DNA of 64,000 nt from Methanobrevibacter sp. (GCA_017434555.1 JAFRFB010000006.1:1-64000); one strand, 5' to 3'; counted from the first letter of the stretch, positions 26,854 through 36,108 are shown. Translations and numbers: made by a program. Notes: generated from the letters alone by a model not told the origin.

Positions 26854-28059
26854 CTATTCGAGTTCTACTGTATAATTACATTCTATTCCATCTTTATTAC
26901 AAACCAATACTGTTTGAGATGGTTTACCACTAAGTCTTAATTCAATAGTATGGTCGTCTCCTGAACCAGGCATACTTCCTGACTGAACCATTTTAATTCC
27001 GTTAATTTCTGTTGTTGCTGGAAAATGTTTATGTCCAAGTAAAACACAATAAGGAAAATACCCTATCATCATACTTAATTTAGCTAGTCCATTTTGATTC
27101 ATTGAATCATAATCTCCGTGGCAACTAACATAATGTTTTCCTCTAACAACAAATGATGTAATTGTATTATCAAAAGCATCTATAAATTCAATATTATCAA
27201 ATGCTTCTAATTTTCTTTTTGCATACCATTCTATAATAGTATCTAAACGCTCATCTTTTAATGCGTCTTCTTTTTTATCTATTCTTGAATGATTTCCTAC
27301 CACGCTAGCAACAGTAATGTGATTAAAATATTTACTCAATTCGGCAATGAATGAAGTCACCATTTCACTAGCTTCTATAACTTGTTCTATTACATTTTCT
27401 CTATTTGTAATAGCTATAGATTTATGAATTGAATTACTTATCATATCGCCTTGCAATGATATAAAACAATTTTCAGAATGATGTCTATCTTTAATTTCAA
27501 TAATTTTATTAAGGTATTCTTTCATTCTATCTTTAGCAACTTCTAAATTATATCTTCCCCAAGCAGAAGCAAAATTTTGCCCAATATGTAAATCGCTTAA
27601 CATAACTATTAAGTCGTTATCAGACTTAATTTGAATTTCCTTCCTTTGCTCTGGTCTTAAAGGTTTATAATCTATCTTACCTTGATTAGCAATAATTTTT
27701 TCTAAATAATCAAGTTTTTGTTCGACACGCGCTTCAATTCTAATATTTTTGTTTTTATTAGTTCTTTCATCTTGTAATCGAACTCTCTCTTTTTTTAATT
27801 CTATTTTTTGCTCTTCAAGTTCTTGTAAATATTCATCGCTTTCTCTTTTTGAGAATACATCTTCATAGAACATCTTTGCATATTGATATTTTTTTCTATA
27901 TGCACTTTCATCTCTATATTCAGTTTCGTCATTTCTTAACTGCTTATTCAAAATTGGTGCTATAGTTTTCCAATTATCAATTTGACCAGCATCTATCATT
28001 TGACCAATTCGCCAAATATATTGATTCTCAGTTTCTCCTTCTTTTCTTTCTAAATTCAT
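26854..28059 (-). CDS. Calcineurin-like metallophosphoesterase
   Basis: 401 aa. The active-site motifs are complete: SDLHIG, LQGDMI, VGNHSR, SCHGDYD and LLGHKH, the order seen in DNA/RNA-processing MPEs (Mre11/SbcD clan) and phage phosphoesterases. The N-terminal ~120 residues form a charged coiled coil. ATG 28059 is 8 nt from AAGGAG; a TTG start two codons upstream overlaps the spacer. Possibly acts with the terminase or RNA polymerase; context only. Confidence 0.85.
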   Translation of the reverse strand: MNLERKEGETENQYIWRIGQMIDAGQIDNWKTIAPILNKQLRNDETEYRDESAYRKKYQYAKMFYEDVFSKRESDEYLQELEEQKIELKKERVRLQDERTNKNKNIRIEARVEQKLDYLEKIIANQGKIDYKPLRPEQRKEIQIKSDNDLIVMLSDLHIGQNFASAWGRYNLEVAKDRMKEYLNKIIEIKDRHHSENCFISLQGDMISNSIHKSIAITNRENVIEQVIEASEMVTSFIAELSKYFNHITVASVVGNHSRIDKKEDALKDERLDTIIEWYAKRKLEAFDNIEFIDAFDNTITSFVVRGKHYVSCHGDYDSMNQNGLAKLSMMIGYFPYCVLLGHKHFPATTEINGIKMVQSGSMPGSGDDHTIELRLSGKPSQTVLVCNKDGIECNYTVELE

Positions 28060-28073
28060 TCTCAAAACTCCTT

Positions 28074-28173
28074 TTAATTGTTAAAACTTGTTTTTCTTTC
28101 TCATATATATAATATTTTTTTAATATGTTGACAAACCCTTATTTTTAAAGGGTTTTAGCAATTTGGGTTTTTC
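28074..28173 (-). promoter_or_regulatory. Intergenic hairpin and weak promoter before metallophosphoesterase
   Basis: The minus strand has AACCCTT/AAGGGTT arms (28133-28155) and, downstream, TTGTCA - 17 nt - TATATA (-35/-10-like, weak). The stretch also shares 13- and 16-nt identities with the 37.8-38.0 kb control region. Possibly an attenuator plus re-start for packaging genes. Confidence 0.35.
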
Positions 28174-28947
28174 CTAAATTTTATTTTTATAATATTTTTT
28201 ATTTTGTTTATTCTTAATTAATTTAGCACAATTGTTGCAATATTTCTTTGGTGAACGAGTCTTTTTTATGACGACTTTACAATTCGAACATCTCTTATAA
28301 TCATCTGGATTATTATAAATATGTAATTCTCCTAAAATATTATCATAATTATTAATAGTAAATGCGACATCACCATCATTTTTAATGAAAGGCAAATAAA
28401 AATAATTGTAAGATTTAAAATTATCTTCGATATATAAATTATTTAATATTAGCTTATTACTTAACTGATGCCTTTCACTAACTCTTAATTTCATAATATT
28501 TGCATATTTCCAAATATCAACATCGTTTGTCATTACCATTTTAACGTTATTATGTTTACTAAAAAAATATAGATAATTTTGATTTATAGCCCACTTATAA
28601 TAAACCAATAATACAAATAATAAATCTTGTGCAAAATTATCATCTAAAGAATTGATAGCATCAATTTCTTCTTTATATATTTTTATTTCAACATTTGTGA
28701 CAAGAGGACAAGATAATGCTCTTTGAAAAATTCTTTCATATATCAAATCTATATCCTTTTTATCTAAATATTCACACCCAATTAATGGAAATTTATCTAA
28801 TTTTTGCCTAATTTCATCATTATTTAATCCTTTTTCGTGTAAATATCTTATTAAAATATATCTTTCTATATCTTTTTGCCTATAAGTTTGAAATTTTTTA
28901 TCCTTTAATAACTTTTCAGCATATTTTTTTTCATCAAACACCAACAT
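28174..28947 (-). CDS. Zinc-ribbon protein translationally coupled to RNA polymerase
   Basis: 257 aa, helical, rich in Tyr/Asn/Lys. The C-terminal ~30 residues have CSNC - 15-20 residues - CNNC, a treble-clef or zinc-ribbon module, with a basic tail. Its first 14 nt overlap the end of the RNA polymerase gene, so expression is probably coupled. AGGAGG lies 9 nt before ATG. Function unknown; a cofactor, sigma-like or processing partner for the polymerase is a reasonable hypothesis. Confidence 0.6.
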   Translation of the reverse strand: MLVFDEKKYAEKLLKDKKFQTYRQKDIERYILIRYLHEKGLNNDEIRQKLDKFPLIGCEYLDKKDIDLIYERIFQRALSCPLVTNVEIKIYKEEIDAINSLDDNFAQDLLFVLLVYYKWAINQNYLYFFSKHNNVKMVMTNDVDIWKYANIMKLRVSERHQLSNKLILNNLYIEDNFKSYNYFYLPFIKNDGDVAFTINNYDNILGELHIYNNPDDYKRCSNCKVVIKKTRSPKKYCNNCAKLIKNKQNKKYYKNKI

Positions 28948-31696
28948 TATAGTTAACCTCCTGTATACTGAATTTATGTCCCAAATATTCTAAACCATTG
29001 ACTTCGTCGTCTATCAACATAATTGGGTTTTGAATTGGAATAATATCGATAATATCATCCCCCATAATATCCCAAATAATATCGTGGCTCATATGTTTAA
29101 TTTGACACATCATCATTAAATGATTAAACAATTCCTTTGAATTACTAAAAATATTTTGAACTTCATCTCTATATTTATCTTTATGCCCATATAATACTTG
29201 ATTCATAAGTTCTTGCATATCATCATCGGCTATTCCTTCATTTTCTATCATTGTATAAAATCCCTTATATTGCTTTTCTGATTTATAATTTTTACAAATA
29301 TCCATAATTTTATTTAATTTTTCTTGATTTATATTAGAAAAATCAGCATAATCATCTAATAAACTATTTTTATTGGGATGATATTTTATGTCGTTATCAG
29401 AATTTTCTATTTCTCTACATAAATTATTCATAACACAATCTGTTTCTAAAACTGGTGAATATTTTCTATATTTTTTTACTAATTTATTTTCTCCATCACT
29501 TTTGTTTTCTTTCCTCAACAAATCTTTTATAGACATTCCAAAATATTTATAACTTATACTATTAAAATTCTTTGAATATGCTTTATAGTCTTTCATTAAA
29601 GTAGAATATAAATATATAAAGAAATAAGGTTTCTTTTTAACAACCATTGAATTATATTTGTACTTTTCTGCTTTTGTAATATCATCATCATCTTTATCTA
29701 TTTTAACCCAATAACGCCATTCTTTAGGGAATTGTGGTGGGGTAGTTCCTTTTATCTTATCAATTTCTGCCCCCTGAATCTCCCTTAACAATTTAATTCT
29801 TTTTTGCATTTCTTGCAATTGCTCTTGTTGTCCCTCTCCTTTAAATAAAGGCAACATTGCTATCATACTTGTTGAATAGTTTGTTATTTGACCAACTTTT
29901 GTATCTAATCCTTTAACATCACATCTAATAAAATTTGGAAGAGTTATTTTTTGAGTTGGAACCATTTCTTTTTCATATGTAATAGGTATTTCATCTCTCA
30001 TAGCCCCTTTTAAAAAATAAGGATTATTTGTTGAACATACTATGTCCCCATCAAAATCGGAATCGGCGTGTTTAACAGTTGCTATATCATAAATACTATA
30101 TATAATACCACTATAAATGTATTTATACCATTTTCTCATTTCTTCGGTATTTGCCAAATTTTCAACATTAATTTCTGAATAATGAGTTAAAGGGCTCCTC
30201 ATTAAACAAACTTCTCCGTCTATTCCTCTTGAACTCCAAAAATTAGAATATACTTGATTAGCTTTTAACTCGCCTTTAATTTCCAGTCCAAGAGCACTTC
30301 TTACTTGTGCAATAGGGTCACTTATCATAAATTGATAATTACCTTTAATCCATATTCTCCCAATTTTAGCCTGTCTAACAGATTCTTTTATTGAATTGTA
30401 TATTTTCTTTTGCACATATCCATCATTAAGCATATTAGAATTTTTTACTATTGCTTTTGTAAAAGAACTACCGCAAGAACTAATCATATCATCAAGTGAA
30501 TCATTTTGATTTTTGATTCCAATATTGTAAGCCAAAGAATATATTTTATCTCCATTGCAAATTTTTTTAAACCAATTTGTGGTTTCTGAAACCAATCCTT
30601 TTATATCTTCTTTATCTAAGTTAAGAACTTGAATATATTGATAATTTGTTAAAACATATTCGTCATCAAATTCTTTATTATATCTCGCAACGCCCCATTT
30701 TAAATGATAAGAATGATGATAACTTAAATATCCTTCCCAAGAAGAATAATATTTAGCCATTTTAAATTGACTTTCTGATAATAATATGTCTATATCATCT
30801 ATATTATATTCCGTACCATATCTATCTTTTATTTTTGAAATACCATTTTCTCTTGCATATTCCTGAAAATCAAAAGTTACAAGATTTCCTTTAACAAAAG
30901 CCGTTCTTACAACAAAAGAACAAGGAGTATAATTTAAGTGCATATCTTCAGCCCAGTTTTTTGCCATTTGTGGGCTAATTAAACCCTGACCATCGCAGCT
31001 ATTTAATTTTAAGTCTTTATAAATTTCTTTAATTTGATTCTTTTTATTTTCATCTTTATAAATAAAACTTAATTTTTGGTTAGGTACAATTGTGTCAAAA
31101 TCTTTAATAACACAAACTCTAGGTTCTCTAACCCATAATACAGAGGAAAAAGATAACGCAAAATAAGCACTGAGTTTTGCTAAATTTATATTTCTAATTT
31201 TTTTATCAAGACCACACATTAAATGTTCTTGCATATAATCATATAATTTTTCATTTATGAAACTTACAGTATTCCTTCTCATTTGTCCAGACCCAACCAT
31301 AAATCTAACATAATGTTTTCCATTTAGGTCAAAACCAGTTCTAGCAATTTCTCGATATTCTTTTTTAGTTATAACTTTTATGTTAACAATATCGTCAATA
31401 AATAACATATTATCTAATTGTTGTTGTAAATCTTTAATTTTGTTAATATTTTCCTGTGTAGTAGGCATTTTTTTTATTAACTTCATTTCTTTTCTAATAT
31501 CCTGTACTTTATTATATAAAGAAATGTGGTCGCTTGTCTCCCCATAATATTCTCTTATTTTTGCAAATACTAGATTATCTCCTATTGAGACAACATTGCC
31601 ATCTCTTGAAGCTTCCTTGAAAGTATATTTCTTTATTTTTTTTATTTTATTTGATGGTATTTTATATACGTAATATAAATTTTGAAGTACTTTCAA
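28934..31696 (-). CDS. YonO/RdRP-like single-subunit RNA polymerase
   Basis: About 920 aa, start TTG 31696 (AAGGAG 8 nt upstream). Near residues 548-554 is DSDFDGD, the Mg-binding triad of two-barrel RNA polymerases. SCDGQGLISPQM (~236-247) and VVRTAFVKGNLVTFDF (~265-280) match the DG-x-G-x-IS and KG motifs of eukaryotic RdRPs and the YonO family, and MRSPLTH (~502-508) resembles the beta' R-x-P-T-L-H strand. YonO of SP-beta is about 905 aa. A DNA-dependent RNA polymerase for later phage genes is the expected role. Confidence 0.88.
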   Translation of the reverse strand: MKVLQNLYYVYKIPSNKIKKIKKYTFKEASRDGNVVSIGDNLVFAKIREYYGETSDHISLYNKVQDIRKEMKLIKKMPTTQENINKIKDLQQQLDNMLFIDDIVNIKVITKKEYREIARTGFDLNGKHYVRFMVGSGQMRRNTVSFINEKLYDYMQEHLMCGLDKKIRNINLAKLSAYFALSFSSVLWVREPRVCVIKDFDTIVPNQKLSFIYKDENKKNQIKEIYKDLKLNSCDGQGLISPQMAKNWAEDMHLNYTPCSFVVRTAFVKGNLVTFDFQEYARENGISKIKDRYGTEYNIDDIDILLSESQFKMAKYYSSWEGYLSYHHSYHLKWGVARYNKEFDDEYVLTNYQYIQVLNLDKEDIKGLVSETTNWFKKICNGDKIYSLAYNIGIKNQNDSLDDMISSCGSSFTKAIVKNSNMLNDGYVQKKIYNSIKESVRQAKIGRIWIKGNYQFMISDPIAQVRSALGLEIKGELKANQVYSNFWSSRGIDGEVCLMRSPLTHYSEINVENLANTEEMRKWYKYIYSGIIYSIYDIATVKHADSDFDGDIVCSTNNPYFLKGAMRDEIPITYEKEMVPTQKITLPNFIRCDVKGLDTKVGQITNYSTSMIAMLPLFKGEGQQEQLQEMQKRIKLLREIQGAEIDKIKGTTPPQFPKEWRYWVKIDKDDDDITKAEKYKYNSMVVKKKPYFFIYLYSTLMKDYKAYSKNFNSISYKYFGMSIKDLLRKENKSDGENKLVKKYRKYSPVLETDCVMNNLCREIENSDNDIKYHPNKNSLLDDYADFSNINQEKLNKIMDICKNYKSEKQYKGFYTMIENEGIADDDMQELMNQVLYGHKDKYRDEVQNIFSNSKELFNHLMMMCQIKHMSHDIIWDIMGDDIIDIIPIQNPIMLIDDEVNGLEYLGHKFSIQEVNYNVGV

Positions 31697-31701
31697 AAAA
31701 A

Positions 31702-32286
31702 TCACTCCTTCTCTAATGTCTCATAATTATAATCCTTATAAAAATTTAAAATATCGTCTATTTCTTTCCAAGTATTAACAACAATACACTCTTGATTGTT
31801 ATAAGATTGTTGCCACGGAAACTCATTAAAATTTTTATATAATATTTTTAATGACGCATTTGTTTCTAAACATTTTAAATTATCATCTATTTGTATAGAA
31901 TTTTTCATATTTACCTTACTTTTGTTTAAAAGATTTTTCCCAGCTTTGATAAATTTAAAATCAAAAGGAAGATTATTTTTTATCCAAATTTCTTTTTTTG
32001 ATAAATTATCATCGGTACCATTACTTATTATCACAATATTGTAAATATTTTTATATTTATCTAAAACTTCTAAAACGCCATTTTTAAAATTTAATCCATT
32101 ATAAAATTCGTCACTCTCAAACATCTTTATTTTTTCTTCTTCAGAAATAGGGTAAATAGACGAATAACCATAATCTTTTAAATCTTCTTCTGTTTTAGAA
32201 AGATTATATCTCTTGTTTAAAATTTCTATAATTCTCTTGTTGCTCTCAACTATCGTGTTATCAAAATCTAAATAAAGCGTCTTCAA
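31702..32286 (-). CDS. HAD-family 5'(3')-deoxyribonucleotidase
   Basis: 194 aa from TTG 32286 (AGGGAGG upstream); longer readings would overlap a perfect promoter. Contains HAD motifs LYLDFDNTIVE (DxDxT), VIISNGT, and IQIDDNL (acidic motif), with the conserved Lys between. Matches phage and NT5C-like nucleotidases that dephosphorylate (deoxy)nucleotides. First gene of the leftward block, ahead of RNA polymerase. Confidence 0.8.
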   Translation of the reverse strand: MKTLYLDFDNTIVESNKRIIEILNKRYNLSKTEEDLKDYGYSSIYPISEEEKIKMFESDEFYNGLNFKNGVLEVLDKYKNIYNIVIISNGTDDNLSKKEIWIKNNLPFDFKFIKAGKNLLNKSKVNMKNSIQIDDNLKCLETNASLKILYKNFNEFPWQQSYNNQECIVVNTWKEIDDILNFYKDYNYETLEKE

Positions 32287-32320
32287 ATTGGTTCCTCCCT
32301 TCTCTATTTTTACTAATAAC

Positions 32321-32349
32321 ATTATATCAAAAAATATGCCGTTTGTCAA
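32321..32349 (-). promoter_or_regulatory. Consensus promoter for nucleotidase/RNA polymerase
   Basis: Minus strand TTGACA (32344-32349), 17-nt spacer, TATAAT (32321-32326) with TGA before it (extended -10). A near-perfect host-type promoter, placed divergently from the plus-strand promoter at 32359. Confidence 0.85.
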
Positions 32350-32358
32350 TGTATTTTG

Positions 32359-32387
32359 TTGACAATAAAAAAAATATGTGTTAGAAT
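32359..32387 (+). promoter_or_regulatory. Promoter for antirepressor-like/helicase island
   Basis: TTGACA (32359-32364), 17 nt, TAGAAT (32382-32387) with TGT before it. Start site near 32394 rules out the earlier ATG at 32356 as the gene start. Confidence 0.8.
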
Positions 32388-32403
32388 AACAATGGGTGAT
32401 GTT

Positions 32404-33114
32404 ATGGATAAATATTTAATTGATTATTATCAAATATTAGATTCTGAATTATACCGATTAAAAGAGAAAGATACTGGCGTATATTGGTACCCACTAAGAG
32501 ATTTCTTTAAAAAAGCATTATTCAGAAAAGTAAATATAATATCTTATAGAGATAATGAATTTTATAATAAATATATGAGAGTTATAAGTTCAGAACATCC
32601 GAATCAAGCAGTTAAAGGATTACAAATAAAAACTTGGTTTATTAATGAAGAAGGACTTTATTTGATACTTTCTAATCTTAAGCCTCTAAACGATACAATT
32701 AGAAAAAATCAAATAAGAGAAAAATATGAAGCGGCAGCAAAATCATTATTAGGAGTCACAACATTAAATAGTTCTACGCCTCCTAAATTTATAGGATTTC
32801 AACCGGATTTATCAAATTACGATGTATGGAGCATAATATGTTTGACAAATGACAAAAGTATAACGCAAAAAACATTATGGAAAAGATGCGAAATTTGTGG
32901 ATTTTATTATCCAAATACAATAAAATATTTTAGTAGATTATCTCAAAAACACTTAAATGATAAATGCAGACAATGTTTTGGTACCGGCTTTAGATGCCCC
33001 AACGCAAGATATCAATATATTTATCAAAGAAATGGATATGATTTAATTTATAAACTATATCAAAATAATCCCCCGGAAGAAATAGTTGAAGAATTAAAAA
33101 AATGGCTAGGATAG
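32404..33114 (+). CDS. Bro-N/antirepressor-like protein with zinc ribbon
   Basis: 236 aa. Start ATG 32404 with GGTGAT 3-8 nt upstream, because the promoter lies over the earlier start. The N-terminal ~110 residues resemble Bro-N/phage antirepressor domains, especially WFINEEGLYLILSN near 78-91. C-terminal Cys pairs CEIC (162-165) and CRQC (188-191) form a likely zinc ribbon. Could be a transcription or DNA-binding regulator acting with the next gene. Confidence 0.5.
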   Translation: MDKYLIDYYQILDSELYRLKEKDTGVYWYPLRDFFKKALFRKVNIISYRDNEFYNKYMRVISSEHPNQAVKGLQIKTWFINEEGLYLILSNLKPLNDTIRKNQIREKYEAAAKSLLGVTTLNSSTPPKFIGFQPDLSNYDVWSIICLTNDKSITQKTLWKRCEICGFYYPNTIKYFSRLSQKHLNDKCRQCFGTGFRCPNARYQYIYQRNGYDLIYKLYQNNPPEEIVEELKKWLG

Positions 33115-33129
33115 AAAAGGAGAATAATA

Positions 33130-34332
33130 ATGGAGATAAATGTAATAGATGCAGGATGTGGAGTTGGTAAAACAACGGCAATGATTAATTTGATTAATCA
33201 AAGTGAAGATAATGAAAGATTTTTATATATAACTCCTTTTTTAACGGAAGTTGAAAGAATAAAAAAAAGTTGTAAAAATAAAAATTTTCAAGAGCCAATA
33301 GAAAAGCCAACTAAAACTGAGGATTTAATTAGGTTGATAGAAAAAGGATATAATGTCGTTTCAACACACGCCCTATTTCAAAAATTAACAGATAGAGTTT
33401 TAGATTTAACACAATTTAATGATTACATTTTAATTGTTGATGAAGCAGCCGATGTAATAGAAGAAATAGATATTACAAAAAATGATTTAAAAACTATAGT
33501 TAAAGAATATATAACTATCAAAGATGATATGAGCGTTGTGTGGAATGAAGAAAAAAAAGATTATGAAGGAAGATTTGATGATTATAAACATATGATAGAT
33601 ATGGGAGGGGTAAAAGCTCATCGTTCTGATTCTGGCGAAATAATTTCTTTAGTGTGGACTTTCCCTTCATTTATATTTGAAGCATTTAAAAAAGTATATA
33701 TTTTAACTTATATGTTTAATGGTCAAAAAGCGTATTATGATTATCATAACATATCCATTAATAAATTATATGTAGATAGCAATTATCAAATAACAAATAT
33801 ACCGCAAAAATATAATTATAATGAGCAGAAAAAATTAATAACAATTATAGAAGATGATAAACTTAATTCCATTGGTGAACCGAATGGTTCATTGTCAATG
33901 TCTTGGTTTTATAGAAATTCAAAGTCAGTATTAATTAAGCAACTTCAAAATAATATCAATAATTTTTTTAAGAACATTATGAACGGAACTCCAATTAACC
34001 AAAAGATATGGACAACATTTAAAGAATATAAAGATATTATAAAGGGCAAAGGATATACAAATGCCTTTGTTCCTATCAATATAAGGGCTACAAACGATTA
34101 TAAAGATACAATAGCTGTAGCATATATAGCCAATCGTTATATGAAGCCAACGCTTAAACATTTCTTTGAATCTGAAAATATTAATGTAGACGAAGATGGA
34201 TATGCTTTATCTGAAATGATACAATTCATATATCGTAGCGCTATCAGAGATGGTAAACCGATAACAATATATATTCCATCTAAAAGAATGAGAAATTTAT
34301 TAAAAAATTGGATAAATAAAAAAGACGAATAA
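33130..34332 (+). CDS. SF2-type helicase / ATPase
   Basis: 400 aa. Walker A AGCGVGKTT (residues 8-16), motif Ia-like ITPFLTEVERI, STHALF (Ic-like), Walker B VDEAAD (103-108), TYMFNG (III-like), and QFIYRSAIRDG (~365-375, VI-like). So the SF2 core seems complete though short. It follows the zinc-ribbon gene by 15 nt with AAGGAG. Probably acts on DNA in replication or recombination; substrate unknown. Confidence 0.8.
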   Translation: MEINVIDAGCGVGKTTAMINLINQSEDNERFLYITPFLTEVERIKKSCKNKNFQEPIEKPTKTEDLIRLIEKGYNVVSTHALFQKLTDRVLDLTQFNDYILIVDEAADVIEEIDITKNDLKTIVKEYITIKDDMSVVWNEEKKDYEGRFDDYKHMIDMGGVKAHRSDSGEIISLVWTFPSFIFEAFKKVYILTYMFNGQKAYYDYHNISINKLYVDSNYQITNIPQKYNYNEQKKLITIIEDDKLNSIGEPNGSLSMSWFYRNSKSVLIKQLQNNINNFFKNIMNGTPINQKIWTTFKEYKDIIKGKGYTNAFVPINIRATNDYKDTIAVAYIANRYMKPTLKHFFESENINVDEDGYALSEMIQFIYRSAIRDGKPITIYIPSKRMRNLLKNWINKKDE

Positions 34333-34347
34333 TTATTCGTCTTTTTT
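34318..34347. terminator. Perfect 30-bp palindrome, bidirectional terminator
   Basis: A6-GACGAATAATTATTCGTC-T6, fully symmetrical, between the plus-strand helicase (ends 34332, inside the palindrome) and the minus-strand gene at 34350. It ends in U-runs both ways, so it can stop both converging transcripts. Confidence 0.9.
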
Positions 34348-34349
34348 AT

Positions 34350-34544
34350 TTATTTGTGGATACGCCATTCTAAATATCCAAACATTTCTACAATCAACCA
34401 CAATATAGAAATTCTACTCCAATAATATAAATCAACGGCGGATTCAGGATAACCTATCCAAATAAGATACATTATACAAAACGGGGAAGCAAAAAGAGCT
34501 AGTACTAAAAAAACAAAAGTAATTGAAATAAATCTTTTTAACAT
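34350..34544 (-). CDS. Small membrane protein
   Basis: 64 aa with two hydrophobic segments (ISITFVFLVLALFASPF and ISILWLIVEMFG) and a short basic end. Last gene of the leftward small-gene operon, next to the palindromic terminator. TAGGAGGATAAAATAT precedes ATG. Function unknown. Confidence 0.6.
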   Translation of the reverse strand: MLKRFISITFVFLVLALFASPFCIMYLIWIGYPESAVDLYYWSRISILWLIVEMFGYLEWRIHK

Positions 34545-34557
34545 ATATTTTATCCTC

Positions 34558-34998
34558 CTAATAATTTTCTAAAGCTTCTTTGTATTCTTCCTCATCCTGA
34601 GGACATATAAAATTTTTTATATAATTATCTTTAATTTCTTTTTTGTGACTCTTCCATTCTTCTTTTAATTTTTGATAAGGGAATTTTAATAAGGCAAAAC
34701 TATTACCTTCTTGTTCGCCACAAAATAATCTTTGCCACACAATATTTATAACATATCCAAATTGTCTTTCTTTATCATCACTTATATCTTCATAAGTTAA
34801 ATATGATATTAAAGTTAAATCTCCTTGTCCCTCTCCTTCAAAATAAGATTTTTTACAATCAATTTCATCTTTATTTTCATCAAGGTCTAATAAATAATCT
34901 ATCTCTCTAACTAAATCAGTTAAATAACTGACTTGAAAATTACAATATCCAACATTTAAACTAGCCCATCCATATTTTATATCTGTTAAATATATCAT
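34558..34998 (-). CDS. Unknown acidic protein
   Basis: 146 aa from ATG 34998, which overlaps the stop of the gene before it (ATGA). It contains SYLTDLVREIDYLLDLDEN and a Trp-rich middle (IVWQRLFCGEQEG), then a Lys/Glu-rich end. No family recognised. Confidence 0.55.
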   Translation of the reverse strand: MIYLTDIKYGWASLNVGYCNFQVSYLTDLVREIDYLLDLDENKDEIDCKKSYFEGEGQGDLTLISYLTYEDISDDKERQFGYVINIVWQRLFCGEQEGNSFALLKFPYQKLKEEWKSHKKEIKDNYIKNFICPQDEEEYKEALENY

Positions 34999-35498
34999 AT
35001 TTCTACATAACCTTTTCCGCCACAACTTCTACATTGCTCAGGTGCAGTTGTAGATGTAACCCAAGTATTACCGGTATGATTATAAAATCCATTAGAAACT
35101 ATTCCATTACCACCACAAACAGGACAGCACCTCACTTCTCTTGTTGTTGTAAAATGCCATATTGTAGGCTTAATTTTAGTTATACATTTACAATCAGAAT
35201 CTAATGATGAACAAGTCGAGCAAGTCGATGTTAGTTTTACACTATACACTCTTTGTAAATTCGATACTTTATCGTTTAAGTTCGATAAATCTATTTGGTC
35301 TTCTAAATATAAATATGTTTTTACATCAGCATCATAATAATCTAACTCTTTGGTTCTAATACATTCATCTTCTTTATCATATACCCATCGATGTCCATCG
35401 TAATCAAAACTGGTTCCTTCTCCTAAAGTTCCTTCAGATATTTCTTTTAATATATCAATAATTTTTGGTTCTTCAATAACCTGATAATAATTATTCAT
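34995..35498 (-). CDS. Zinc-finger protein with DnaJ-type Cys motifs
   Basis: 167 aa. The C-terminal half has CSTC, CKC, CCPVCGGNGIV and CRSCGGKGYV: two CxxCxGxG repeats like the zinc centre of DnaJ, without a J-domain. Such modules bind unfolded proteins or act in zinc-dependent adaptor proteins. Overlaps the next gene by 4 nt. Confidence 0.65.
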   Translation of the reverse strand: MNNYYQVIEEPKIIDILKEISEGTLGEGTSFDYDGHRWVYDKEDECIRTKELDYYDADVKTYLYLEDQIDLSNLNDKVSNLQRVYSVKLTSTCSTCSSLDSDCKCITKIKPTIWHFTTTREVRCCPVCGGNGIVSNGFYNHTGNTWVTSTTAPEQCRSCGGKGYVEI

Positions 35499-35501
35499 AT
35501 T

Positions 35502-35906
35502 TTATACCTCCCTACGAGGATTATAAGGAATATCTCTCCTAATTATTTCAATTAACTCCTCTTTGCTTAAATCATATAATTTATCTTCTTCTTCGGCTTC
35601 TAGCCAATCCATTTTTTCAAAAACACCATCTTTATTAATCCATCCCTCAGCTTCTTCAAAATCTTTACATACAAATATTCTAACATTATCAAGAACACCA
35701 TCGCCATCTTCGTCATCTATAAATCCAATTACATATGTATCACCACTACAAATAAAATAATATCCTGGTTCCTCTTCCTTACCAATTTCTAAAGATAAAT
35801 CTCTACATATTCTATCAATTCTCTTTTGAATTTCCTCGTCGCTTACTTTAACAGCGTCACTGCAATCTTTAAAATCATTTTTATTATAATTAAATTTTAT
35901 ATTCAT
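35502..35906 (-). CDS. Unknown acidic protein
   Basis: 134 aa from ATG 35906 (overlapping the previous gene by 17 nt). Very acidic, with CSGDTYVIGFIDDEDGDGV and a C-terminal LIEIIRRDIPYN. Ca-binding-like DxDxDG is visible (DEDGDG) but isolated, so no function is claimed. Confidence 0.5.
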   Translation of the reverse strand: MNIKFNYNKNDFKDCSDAVKVSDEEIQKRIDRICRDLSLEIGKEEEPGYYFICSGDTYVIGFIDDEDGDGVLDNVRIFVCKDFEEAEGWINKDGVFEKMDWLEAEEEDKLYDLSKEELIEIIRRDIPYNPRREV

Positions 35907-36108
35907 CACCAAGAGCAACCTCCATTTCTTTAATTTTATTATTAATAGCATTATTGCTTAGATATTTTTCATAATCTTCTTTAGTTATAATGCCTTTACT
36001 ATTCAATAATTCTATTAATTGAAACATAGCCACTTCATTTCTTTCAGCTATTCTAAATATTGGGCTGAATGTCTCAATGATTTCTTTTTGTAATTCTTCC
36101 TTATTCAT
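35890..36108 (-). CDS. Small helical protein
   Basis: 72 aa from ATG 36108, which follows GGAGGTG. Helical and amphipathic (KEELQKEIIETFSPIF ... EEDYEKYLSN, abbreviated). Overlaps both neighbours. Function unknown. Confidence 0.5.
   Translation of the reverse strand: MNKEELQKEIIETFSPIFRIAERNEVAMFQLIELLNSKGIITKEDYEKYLSNNAINNKIKEMEVALGDEYKI

Noticed and set aside
32356-32403. Upstream start of the antirepressor-like gene
   Set aside because: The predicted promoter -10 (32382-32387) lies downstream of that ATG, so it would not be transcribed.
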